This document shows, one piece after another, positions 18,061-26,265 of a stretch of DNA of 52,856 bases. Within the stretch, counting starts at the first letter, position 1, and each line of letters opens with the position of its first letter. The DNA is from an uncultured bacterium (GTDB lineage Bacteria; Bacillota_I; Bacilli_A; RFN20; CAG-826). A program made the translations under genes and the position numbers. The notes beneath the pieces were generated by a model. That model ran no database searches. It saw only the letters and a list, made by a program, of their open reading frames with translations, and was not told the DNA's origin. The stretch covers positions 130,330 through 183,185 of the forward strand of contig CASGAD010000014.1 of assembly GCA_949299335.1 (NCBI GenBank), in the 5' to 3' direction.

Positions 18061-18066
18061 ATTATA
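18061..18066 (-). promoter_or_regulatory. -10 box of the pheST operon
   Basis: TATAAT on the minus strand, directly upstream of the pheS T-box leader. The -35 (TTTTAA at 18084-18089) is weak and lies within the tail of the preceding gene region. Confidence 0.5.
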
Positions 18067-18089
18067 CATTTTTAATTTTAAAATTAAAA

Positions 18090-21000
18090 CTAATTACTTC
18101 CGCCACCAGTTAAATCATTAATTGGGTTTTTGTTAGTAAATATAGCTAAAGCTATATAATCATCACTAACTTCACCAGAAGCATCTTGAGAAGCATTTCC
18201 AGCATAAATAGCATTATCCGAGTCACTAGAATCTACAATAATATAAATAGTTCTAATTGTTGTTTCGCCTTCAAATATAACTTTATAAATAATGAAATTA
18301 AATTTAGTTAAGATATTATCATTATCTGGATTAATTTGAGAAGGTGTAAATCCTGGAGCGAATTCAAAAGCTTTTTCTTCTACTTTACCAGTTACTTCAT
18401 TTTTATAGAATAAATATTTTTTACCATTTCTAACGATATGACGATAAGCAAATAAGTGATCTGTTGTAGCATTTGATGGCCATAAATCACTAAAATCTGA
18501 TTTGTACACTTTAACCATTTCTTGAGGTAAGAATAAGCTAAAGCTATCCTCATCATTATCGCCTTTTTTCATAACAAACTTATATTTTGTACCATTATAG
18601 GTGAGTTTATCTTTTAATACGCCAAAACTATAATCAGCTAAATCGTTATAACGTAAAGCGTTTTCGCCTTCAATTGATTGATACCAAACATCATTAATTA
18701 AGAAATAATAATAGAAATTAGTACTGCCAGCATTACTCTTACATAACCCTTTATGTAATTCATCAACTCTAGCCCAAGAAGATTTTGATTTTAAGTAAAT
18801 AAATTTACCAGTAGAAGAATCGATTTGCTTTAATTCCCAATTTAATCCTCCATCAAATTCCTCTAATCTATTTTCATTTGTATATGCAAAAGTTCTTTGT
18901 TCAGTTGAGCCATCATAATTATAAGTGGCAATATGGGTTGTAGAGTCATATTTTAATAAAAGTTGATAGCTTCCTTCGATTAATCCAAAATAGCTATTAT
19001 TCGCATAAGAGGATATAGAACGATATACATTGTAGTTATCATAAACTTCTACTTGGAACCATTCTGATATATCATAGTAGTCAAATGTCAATTTAGCATA
19101 AATTTTATTTGAATTACTTGCTTTAAAGAAAGTACCCTCAATTGGTGTATTTTCAATAATATTTCCCTCAACTAATTCACTTGAATTAATTGGATTAATA
19201 TATGTTTTTCCATCGACAGTATATAATCCATCAGTAGACATTCCTCCAGCGTATTTCCAATTATATTCTCCATCAACGTTACTTAAAATGTAGCTAGTAT
19301 ATCTATAAATATAACTTGTAATTAAATTTTCTTTAGAAATAGTTGTTTCTACTGAAGTTCCATCGTCATAAGCGTACCAGTAACTAGAAGTTTCATCATA
19401 AGAAGCAAGATTATCATCAGCATTATTATATAATCCACCGCTAGCACCATTTGATGTTAAATAATAGTAATATCCGTTAGAATTTTTAATGATCTTATTG
19501 ACATACTCTTTACTTGAAGTACCTTCATAAACTTCTAAAGAATATACAATTTCATTAACGACACTTGTATCACTTTCATCAATTGATTTTTCAGTTGCTA
19601 CACAAGTTAAATTTCCATCTCTTGTTTTTAAGAATTGAAGTATTGAAGCCAAAGAATCAGTTCTTATGCTTCCTGCAATTGTAGCTTTTACATCAGTATC
19701 AACTAGGCTAATACTTCCAGTAACGTATAAAGCATTATCACCTGTAGAAACAATATAACCATTGTTACCCATTACAAGATTATTAATAATCAAATTAGAA
19801 TCGCTAGATACTTTTACTTTAGTATTAATAGTTAAATTTCCAATGCTCACATCAAATGTAGCATTAGCAATTGCAAACGATGAATCATTAGTTCCGAATT
19901 CATCTTCTTCGACTAAAAACGAGGAATCATCTTTAATTGTTAATAATGTTATCGCATTAACTGCAACCTTAGTTTCATTATCAATACTACTAATTTTCGA
20001 CTTATTAACTACTAATTTTCCACTATTAATTTGGAAAAGCGAATTATCCGCATCAGAAATAAAATTAATTGTGTTTTCGTTATAGGAATCATCACCTACA
20101 TAATCGATATGAGTTTTAATAGTCGCACCTTTATTAACTTCAACATCAACTAATAAAGAATTTAAACTATATTTATCAAATGGAGCAATGCCTTCTTCGA
20201 TTCTAGAATAGACATGGTTAAAATCAAGATAATCATTAATTGTTAAATTAGTTGATAAAGTACTACCACTTTCAAGAACTACTTTACCTTCGTTTTTTGA
20301 GTCATAAATATAGCCATCACCAATAATAGACCCACCATTTTTAATTGTTAAATTATGACCATTTAAATCTAAAGCAGCAAAGTTTCCTACATTGACTCCG
20401 CTCTTACCACTAGTTTGTCCAATTTGTGAACCAATAATAATTTGTCCACCATCACTAATTGTTAAATCACTATCAAGTTTTAAAGTAATAAACGCTTCAC
20501 TCACTGCACCTTCTTTAGCGCTCTTAGTTGTAGTAACTTGTCTAGAATCAGTTGTATCTAAAGAATAAACTTCGTGAGGCAAGTAAATTACTTGTCCATT
20601 AGCTAGAGTATCAACATCTAAATTTAATGAATATTTCTTGTTATCATCACTAAGCATATCCATCTCATAGAATGGATTAATAATTTTTGTATAATTGAAA
20701 GCTTCTTCAAATGTTTTAAATTTATCAGTCGAACTTACCCCATCTTTATTGTGATAAATTTTAAGAGCTTCGTTAATTCCGTTAGTTGAACTTAAATTAA
20801 TTGTTGAAGAATAAGGGAAAGAATTTATATTCAAATTATCATAATTTTCAAAATAGATGTTTTCAATGTTCGTATGTGAAAATGAACCTGTTACATTAAG
20901 TTCAATTGCTTCGTTTCCGGTTTGAAATTCTAAAGTAGCTTCACCAAAATCTACTGTTTCAAAAGCAGTTTCAATATTTTGATCATTATATGTTTTAGGA

Positions 21001-22094
21001 ACATAAAGATTCTCTAAATCCAAGTTACTAAAAGCATTAAATTGGACAGTAGATAAGCTTGAAGGCAAATAGACATTTTTAATACTACTTGTTGAAAGTT
21101 CTTCATCACTTGTTCTAGAACCATCAAAAGCAAAAAATGAAATAGTTTTAACTCCTTCACCAATGTAAATCGTATCTACATCATGAATTCTTGAAGTTGT
21201 ATCACTTTCACTATTATCTCCGTCCATTAAACTACTAATAATTTTATTGATTAATGAGAAAGGTCCTACAACAACTTCTCTTGAATCTTCAAAATTAGTA
21301 TAGTGTGTACCTTCAATAGTAAGCGAAGAAGGCATCTCATCGTTAGATTTTAAACCTTTACTTTTTCTATAGAGGCCATTAAAAATATCGCTTACTGAGA
21401 TAAAGTTTTGAAATTCAGTTGGAATCATTGCTTCTTCCAAATTAGCAATTTGTGAGTAGACATCTTTTCTTAGAATGCAAACATCTTTACCTTCAAAATT
21501 TAATAAGGAATCTGTGTAATCACTTAACCCATCAATTGAAATCGATAAATCATTAATGTAGAAAAAATCTGGATTATAGGCTTTGGCGTTTGAAGTATCT
21601 AGGACTTCACCATCTTTATTAACCATTGAATAAGTAGCGATTGAACCATCTGATAAGGTTTCATGAAGAACTAAAGGAAGGTTATTTAAAAAAGTTTTAA
21701 CATCAAATTCGACATTTCCATCAACTGTATTAACAAAATCACCTAATGTAACTCCATCAATACTCCCATCATTATCAGAATCTTCAACCTTTAAAGGCAA
21801 ATTTCCGATGTCAGCAAAATAATTTGTGCTTTCACTAAAAGTAAAATCAGTTATTTTAAATTGACCTAAAAAACTTACTTCATTTTCACTTCTAACTAAA
21901 GCGCCTCTTAAAGTTTCAATATCAAAATAGAATAAAGGATCCTTAGTTAAACTAGGATTGTCTTCATAAAATTTCTTATAAGCTGCTTTCGCTTCGTTTT
22001 TAAAGTCTAAAAATGGGTCTTTGTCATAAGTACAAGAGCTTAAGAGTAAACTTAATCCTGCCATCCCAAGTAACCAAATATTCTTATTTCTCAT
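18090..22094 (-). CDS. Very large surface lipoprotein with leucine-rich and beta-helix-like regions
   Basis: A 1334-residue exported protein. The signal peptide ends in a lipobox (LLLSSC, Cys 21), so it should be lipid-anchored outside the membrane. About residues 305-390 resemble BspA-type leucine-rich repeats (VDTIYIGEGVKTISFFAF, NVYLPSSLSTVQFNAF). About residues 560-780 have beta-helix-like short repeats (ALDLNGHNLTIKNGGSI, GKVVLESGSTL). The last 450 residues are Tyr/Ser/Asn-rich and I see no known domain. No catalytic motif is visible, so an adhesin or surface-display role is inference. The start at 22094 has AAGGTGA upstream; an ATG at 22109 would overlap that site. It follows the methyltransferase gene with a 1-base gap. 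A 20-base AT palindrome follows the stop, but no strong terminator. Confidence 0.8.
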   Translation of the reverse strand: MRNKNIWLLGMAGLSLLLSSCTYDKDPFLDFKNEAKAAYKKFYEDNPSLTKDPLFYFDIETLRGALVRSENEVSFLGQFKITDFTFSESTNYFADIGNLPLKVEDSDNDGSIDGVTLGDFVNTVDGNVEFDVKTFLNNLPLVLHETLSDGSIATYSMVNKDGEVLDTSNAKAYNPDFFYINDLSISIDGLSDYTDSLLNFEGKDVCILRKDVYSQIANLEEAMIPTEFQNFISVSDIFNGLYRKSKGLKSNDEMPSSLTIEGTHYTNFEDSREVVVGPFSLINKIISSLMDGDNSESDTTSRIHDVDTIYIGEGVKTISFFAFDGSRTSDEELSTSSIKNVYLPSSLSTVQFNAFSNLDLENLYVPKTYNDQNIETAFETVDFGEATLEFQTGNEAIELNVTGSFSHTNIENIYFENYDNLNINSFPYSSTINLSSTNGINEALKIYHNKDGVSSTDKFKTFEEAFNYTKIINPFYEMDMLSDDNKKYSLNLDVDTLANGQVIYLPHEVYSLDTTDSRQVTTTKSAKEGAVSEAFITLKLDSDLTISDGGQIIIGSQIGQTSGKSGVNVGNFAALDLNGHNLTIKNGGSIIGDGYIYDSKNEGKVVLESGSTLSTNLTINDYLDFNHVYSRIEEGIAPFDKYSLNSLLVDVEVNKGATIKTHIDYVGDDSYNENTINFISDADNSLFQINSGKLVVNKSKISSIDNETKVAVNAITLLTIKDDSSFLVEEDEFGTNDSSFAIANATFDVSIGNLTINTKVKVSSDSNLIINNLVMGNNGYIVSTGDNALYVTGSISLVDTDVKATIAGSIRTDSLASILQFLKTRDGNLTCVATEKSIDESDTSVVNEIVYSLEVYEGTSSKEYVNKIIKNSNGYYYYLTSNGASGGLYNNADDNLASYDETSSYWYAYDDGTSVETTISKENLITSYIYRYTSYILSNVDGEYNWKYAGGMSTDGLYTVDGKTYINPINSSELVEGNIIENTPIEGTFFKASNSNKIYAKLTFDYYDISEWFQVEVYDNYNVYRSISSYANNSYFGLIEGSYQLLLKYDSTTHIATYNYDGSTEQRTFAYTNENRLEEFDGGLNWELKQIDSSTGKFIYLKSKSSWARVDELHKGLCKSNAGSTNFYYYFLINDVWYQSIEGENALRYNDLADYSFGVLKDKLTYNGTKYKFVMKKGDNDEDSFSLFLPQEMVKVYKSDFSDLWPSNATTDHLFAYRHIVRNGKKYLFYKNEVTGKVEEKAFEFAPGFTPSQINPDNDNILTKFNFIIYKVIFEGETTIRTIYIIVDSSDSDNAIYAGNASQDASGEVSDDYIALAIFTNKNPINDLTGGGSN

Positions 22095-22095
22095 A

Positions 22096-22836
22096 TCATT
22101 CACCTTCATTACAGGCCTTATTCATAATGATTGCCCCCGCTACTGCTACATTTAAACTTTCAATATGGTTGATATCGATTTTTAATGTAATGTCGCAGTA
22201 GTCAAGGATATCTTTAGATATACCTTGACCTTCATTACCTAAGATTATCGCATATTTATCGTTTTTATTAAACCCAAAGTCATTTAAACTAATAGTTTTT
22301 TTATTAAGTGCGGTGCCAATTATTTTATATCCTTGTTTTTTAAGTTCTTTTAATGTTTCAAGAGAACCATTTCTTAAATTAAGTTTAAAAATGGCGCCTT
22401 GAGAAGCTTGTATAACCTTAAAATTATATTTAAAAGCAGTTTTTGATGAAGAAATTACAGTTAAAAAGTTAAAACCAAGTGCAGTTCTAAAAAGTGTTCC
22501 TACATTACCGGGATCTTGCACATCATCTAAAAATAAGACATTTTGTGACAATTCATCATTTTCTTTTAAGTACGAGCAAACTCCAATCATTCTTGCAGCA
22601 CTTTTTCCTTCACTTAATTTTTCCAAAATTTGTTTTGAAACAATGTATTGATTTGGGAATTTATTTTCATCTACCTTTTTTTCAACTAACACATACAAAA
22701 GATATTCACCAGCCATTTCACAAAGGTGTTCACTTTCAATAACAAATTTCTTTTCTTCTTTAGAAAATGAATTATTTTTGAGTTTATAAATGTATTTAAT
22801 TAAAGGGTTGTCTTTGCTTTTAATTTCTTCAATCAT
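22096..22836 (-). CDS. TrmH/SpoU-family RNA 2'-O-methyltransferase
   Basis: A SPOUT-fold enzyme that methylates ribose 2'-O in rRNA or tRNA using SAM. An N-terminal substrate-binding domain (residues 1-90, FVIESEHLCEMA) is followed by the three SpoU motifs: DDVQDPGNVGTLFRTA, AIILGNEGQGIS and ESLNVAVAGAIIM. The length of 246 aa is typical of RlmB/TsnR-like members. The exact target nucleotide cannot be told. Its start overlaps the metallopeptidase stop by 4 bases (ATGA). Confidence 0.94.
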   Translation of the reverse strand: MIEEIKSKDNPLIKYIYKLKNNSFSKEEKKFVIESEHLCEMAGEYLLYVLVEKKVDENKFPNQYIVSKQILEKLSEGKSAARMIGVCSYLKENDELSQNVLFLDDVQDPGNVGTLFRTALGFNFLTVISSSKTAFKYNFKVIQASQGAIFKLNLRNGSLETLKELKKQGYKIIGTALNKKTISLNDFGFNKNDKYAIILGNEGQGISKDILDYCDITLKIDINHIESLNVAVAGAIIMNKACNEGE

Positions 22837-23474
22837 TTGAAAACTCCTTTTCTAAGTTTTTTATCTAAAATATCGTAATTTGGACAATATCTATACACTA
22901 CATCATAGAAGTTACTTGAATGATTTCTATGAAAATCATGTGCTAATTCATGAATGATGACAGAATCAATAATTTCAGGAGAAAAATGTATCAAAATAAT
23001 GTTAAATGCAACAGTCTTTGTGCAAGAACTATTCGATCCATAGCGTGTTTTTACATTTTTTAGAGAAACTTTGTAATTTGTTTTAACATTCATTATTTTT
23101 GAATAATGTCTTACTCTTGACTCGAAATATGGCTTAGCAATTACCTTCATTTTTTTATAAAACATCTCTTTATTTCCAAATAAGTAATTCTTTCCATCAA
23201 ATTTAAAAAAGCCATCTTTCAATGAGTATAATTCACCTAAAATATAGACGCCATCTTTTGTAAAATAATTATTATTTACTTTAGAAACTAGTTTATCAAT
23301 TACGGTATTTAAACTATTAATTATGCTTTGCTCACTAGTAAATGCGTTTGCACTAACAAAAATTGTATTATCTCTTAATCGATAGTAATTATTTCTTTGT
23401 CTACTACTTTTATAATCAATATGAACTAAGTACTTTTTATCGTTATGAATATAATAAAATTCTTTACTACGCAT
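22833..23474 (-). CDS. YgjP-like zinc metallopeptidase
   Basis: A cytoplasmic protein of 213 aa with the zinc-binding motif HELAHDFHRNHSSNFYDVV, where HExxH plus a later His provide the ligands. This is the layout of the YgjP/DUF45 (SprT-like) family. The preceding KTRYGSNSSCTKTVAFN strand region also fits, where family members usually have WGSC. Substrate unknown. The ATG lies 8 bases after a TATAAT box with no Shine-Dalgarno site, so it appears leaderless. Divergent from the DUF523 gene. Confidence 0.85.
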   Translation of the reverse strand: MRSKEFYYIHNDKKYLVHIDYKSSRQRNNYYRLRDNTIFVSANAFTSEQSIINSLNTVIDKLVSKVNNNYFTKDGVYILGELYSLKDGFFKFDGKNYLFGNKEMFYKKMKVIAKPYFESRVRHYSKIMNVKTNYKVSLKNVKTRYGSNSSCTKTVAFNIILIHFSPEIIDSVIIHELAHDFHRNHSSNFYDVVYRYCPNYDILDKKLRKGVFK

Positions 23475-23475
23475 A

Positions 23476-23511
23476 TGGAATTATTATAAAGATTTCTTTA
23501 TAATATTCAAA
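23476..23511. promoter_or_regulatory. Overlapping divergent promoters
   Basis: Minus strand: TATAAT (23483-23488) ends 8 bases before the metallopeptidase ATG. Plus strand: TGGAAT (23476-23481), a 17-base spacer and TATAAT (23499-23504) before the DUF523 gene. The two -10 boxes are arms of a near-palindrome (TATTATAAAGA / TCTTTATAATA), so the promoters occlude each other. Confidence 0.6.
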
Positions 23512-23530
23512 GTTAAAAGGCGGAAGATTT

Positions 23531-23977
23531 ATGGAAACTATTTTAGTAAGTGCTTGTTTATTGGGTGATAATGTTAAGTATAATGGTAAAAATAATTACG
23601 ATGAAAGAATCGAAAAATTAAAAGAACTATACGATATAGTTCCTATATGCCCTGAAGTATTTGGAGGCTTACCTACACCTAGAATTCCTAGTGAAATAAA
23701 AGGTGAAAACATCATCAATAAAGAAGGAAAAGATGTTACCTATGAATTTAATAAAGGTGCACATAAAGTTATTAACATTGTTAACTTTTGCCACGTAAAG
23801 AAAGCTTTACTAATGGATCGTTCCCCTAGTTGTGGTGTTACAAAGGTTTATAATGGAAAATTTAACGGAACATTAATTGATGGTATGGGATATACAGCCA
23901 AACTTTTAAAAGCTAAAGGTGTTGAGTTATATACATTAGACACAATCGATGAACTAATTAGCGCTAAAGGAAAATAA
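23531..23977 (+). CDS. DUF523 family protein
   Basis: A 148-residue cytoplasmic protein with the DUF523 signature: an N-terminal SACLLGDNVKYNG, then PICPEVFGGLPTPR and LLMDRSPSCGVTKVY. The conserved Cys residues suggest a metal or thiol role, but the biochemical function is not established. AAGGCGG lies before the ATG. It is followed 1 base later by the ECF S-component gene, so the two are co-transcribed. Confidence 0.9.
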   Translation: METILVSACLLGDNVKYNGKNNYDERIEKLKELYDIVPICPEVFGGLPTPRIPSEIKGENIINKEGKDVTYEFNKGAHKVINIVNFCHVKKALLMDRSPSCGVTKVYNGKFNGTLIDGMGYTAKLLKAKGVELYTLDTIDELISAKGK

Positions 23978-23978
23978 T

Positions 23979-24545
23979 TTGAAAACTAAAAATATTATTT
24001 TAAGAATTTCTTTTATAGCCATAATATCTGCTCTCATATTTATAGCCACTGCTTTTATTACGATTCCTTATGCTGGCGGAATCGGTTATTTTAATGTCAG
24101 CGATGGCTTGATAATGTTTTCTACAGTATTTTTAGGACCAATTGTTGGAATATTTAGCGCAATAATAGGATGTAGTTTTGGTGATTTATATGCAGGTTTT
24201 GCTAACTGCATACCTTTTACAATTTTAGCTAAAAGTTTAGAAGCAATCGCTGTTTTTTTGCTATATAATTCATTATCGAAGACAAAATATCTAAAATATA
24301 TTTCCTATTTTATAAGTCCTCTGTTTATGGTTTTAGGATATATTCCTTATTATCTTATCTATGATGATGGTCAAGGCGTGTTAGCTTTAATCTCTTCTTT
24401 GTTTGATTTGATACAAGCTCTTGCTGGTGGAGTCATTGGTATAACTTTACATCAAATGTTATCGAAAGTGCATCTACCTTCATATTATAGAAAAGAAGCT
24501 TTATTTAAATCCAAAGATAGCAGTACAAACACTAATAACAATTAA
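23979..24545 (+). CDS. ECF transporter substrate-binding (S) component
   Basis: Membrane vitamin-binding subunit of an energy-coupling factor transporter; the A, A' and T subunits must be encoded elsewhere. Five to six membrane segments are visible, with the S-component hallmark block of an aromatic-x3-D segment (YFNVSDGLIMFSTVFLG) followed by GPIVGIFSAIIG. The length of 188 aa is normal. It begins with TTG at 23979, 1 base after the DUF523 stop. The vitamin specificity (riboflavin, HMP/thiamine or other) cannot be read, and no riboswitch precedes it. The C-terminal tail is Lys/Ser/Asn-rich. Confidence 0.87.
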   Translation: MKTKNIILRISFIAIISALIFIATAFITIPYAGGIGYFNVSDGLIMFSTVFLGPIVGIFSAIIGCSFGDLYAGFANCIPFTILAKSLEAIAVFLLYNSLSKTKYLKYISYFISPLFMVLGYIPYYLIYDDGQGVLALISSLFDLIQALAGGVIGITLHQMLSKVHLPSYYRKEALFKSKDSSTNTNNN

Positions 24546-25200
24546 ATCAATTAAAATTAAATAATTCATACACAATATAACTTATTTTAGATTAATAATA
24601 TTAATAGATAATATTTAATTATTTTAAAATTAACTCGATTTCATCGTATATTTTTTAACATGTTATTCTATTAGGCAATTGTATTATGTTGTAATAATAT
24701 ATACACTTAATTAAATATTTTTATGAGTGTTGTATAATTGAATTTAAAATAATGTATAAATATAAATTTAATCCTATTTTTTTGTTGTCTCAATATCCAA
24801 TCAAACCCTATTAAAAGCTATTCATTAACCTCAAAATTTTTAATACCTGCTAATGTTCTTATTAAATATGGCTCTTTTAAATACATTTTTTATACAAAAT
24901 TATTACGACAATATAGCCGAGAATCAAGATTGCAATTAAAACATACCTCGCTTAAATCCTAATCGCAGGTAGCAGCAAAAAAATAAACATACATTTAATT
25001 AGTTATACAACATTTGATTAATTTCAAGTATTATGTGTAAAATAGATTTTAGTTAAATATATGAAGAGTTTCATTAAAAATGAATAAATTTATTTGTATT
25101 TATCGTTATTTTTTTAAATTTTCATTAATTTAATGTTTATTTTTTGTTTAATATTTTTTTATATAATGTAGCATAATTAATATTATTAAAGTTATAAATA
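24546..25200. other. Gene-poor AT-rich stretch
   Basis: No supported gene. A run of 24 codons on the minus strand near 24890-24960 would encode one hydrophobic helix but has no ATG or ribosome site. No terminator of the usual quality follows the ECF gene. Confidence 0.6.
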
Positions 25201-25238
25201 AATTTTCATATATTATAAATTTATAATAAATGAAAATT
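25201..25238. repeat. 38-bp AT-rich inverted repeat
   Basis: AATTTTCAT and ATGAAAATT form perfect outer arms, with ATTATAA/TTATAAT inner arms. It lies just past the stop of the 57-codon ORF (minus direction), so it could act as its terminator, but there is no clean T run. Confidence 0.5.
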
Positions 25239-25253
25239 AAGTAAAATATATTT

Positions 25254-25427
25254 TTAATCGGTCTTAAGCAACATTGTTAAAAGATTACCTTCACCAATTT
25301 TAACGCCTCTAGAATCTCTTGTTACCCTTCCATCAAATTCACCTAATTTAATACCTCTACGATCTCTTAATACCTCGATAGTCATTATCCATCTTCTTAT
25401 TTTTGTTATGTAATTTTCTGCTTTCAT
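25254..25427 (-). CDS. 57-residue ORF with G-x-x-x-G repeat, unknown
   Basis: An ATG-initiated 57-codon ORF in the middle of the 1.7 kb gap. Its translation is not random: a repeated D-R/S-R-G-(I/V)-K-(L/I)-G-E unit appears twice (DRRGIKLGEFDG, then DSRGVKIGEGN), followed by LLTMLL. Such units of about 15 residues (D-x-x-G-x-x-x-G) resemble the short beta-strand repeats of small beta-flower-type proteins. That link is pattern-based inference. The G+C content is visibly higher than in the surrounding sequence. It may be a small real gene starting at M1 or M15, or the end of a decayed longer gene. No strong ribosome site. Confidence 0.5.
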   Translation of the reverse strand: MKAENYITKIRRWIMTIEVLRDRRGIKLGEFDGRVTRDSRGVKIGEGNLLTMLLKTD

Positions 25428-26206
25428 TTTATCATTGCCTTACTACTTTAATTAATTAAAGTTTAAATGTATTTAAATTTTGAATTTAATTGGTCATTTT
25501 ATTTTAGATATAAATAATTAAGAATAAGAATTCGTTAGATTTATACTAACATTGTTAATTGATCAAAACTCTATTTCGCAATTGATTCATTATTAATTAT
25601 TCATTGGTTGTAAGATTAAATTTACTGTTACTATCACTTTCTCTATAATCGATTCTAAAATCGCTCTATATACGCCTTATATCATAGTCTAATCACTTTC
25701 TATAACTAACTTCATACAATTAATATATAACGATGTAATAGAAGACAATAAAGTTTATCTAAGTATATTTATTTAATTCAAGATTAATATCACAAAGTTG
25801 CAAGAATAACACTTATTGAAAATAATAAAAGATAAGTAAAAAAAATTACTTAATTTTTACTATCTGTTAGTTCACTTATAGCATTAATAATACTAAGTAA
25901 CGTAACTAAATCTAAAGAAGAATAAATTATTCAAATTAAGGTTATTATGCTAATTGAAATAAAATAAACATGTATAACTGATATACTTCATTCACACTCA
26001 TCATAACTTAATAGATATTAAATAAGTTTAACGACAAATATAAACATAGGTGTACTGATAATTTGTTTAAAATCTTTTAAGTTATAAAATATCTATAAAT
26101 CAATTTATTTATTAGATATTCGTTAGTAACAAAAAGTCTATTTTTATCTCTAACCAATAATTGATGATTAAAACTTAAACAATCTATTCTATTGATGTTT
26201 AAGCAT
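25428..26206. other. Gene-poor AT-rich stretch
   Basis: No supported gene on either strand. Stops are frequent in all frames. I see two loosely related ATCACTTTCT copies (near 25634 and 25690) and a weak AGTAA/TTACT hairpin near 25835-25855, but nothing that amounts to an RNA or mobile-element signature. Confidence 0.5.
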
Positions 26207-26244
26207 TAAAAAAGCTGTTAAGTTAGACTCAACTTACCAGCTTA
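26207..26244 (-). terminator. Intrinsic terminator of the symporter gene
   Basis: AAGCTGttAAGTT pairs with AACTTacCAGCTT, with T6 on the minus side. It sits 22 bases past the stop of the symporter gene. Confidence 0.85.
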
Positions 26245-26265
26245 ATAGTTTAAATTAATAAATAA

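Noticed and set aside
24890-24965. 24-codon hydrophobic ORF on the minus strand
   Set aside because: It encodes a plausible membrane helix but has no ATG/GTG start or ribosome site, and hydrophobic codons are expected by chance in AT-rich DNA.
24546-26206. Mobile element or CRISPR in the 1.7 kb gap
   Set aside because: No transposase fragment, regular spaced repeats, target-site duplication or terminal inverted repeats are visible.
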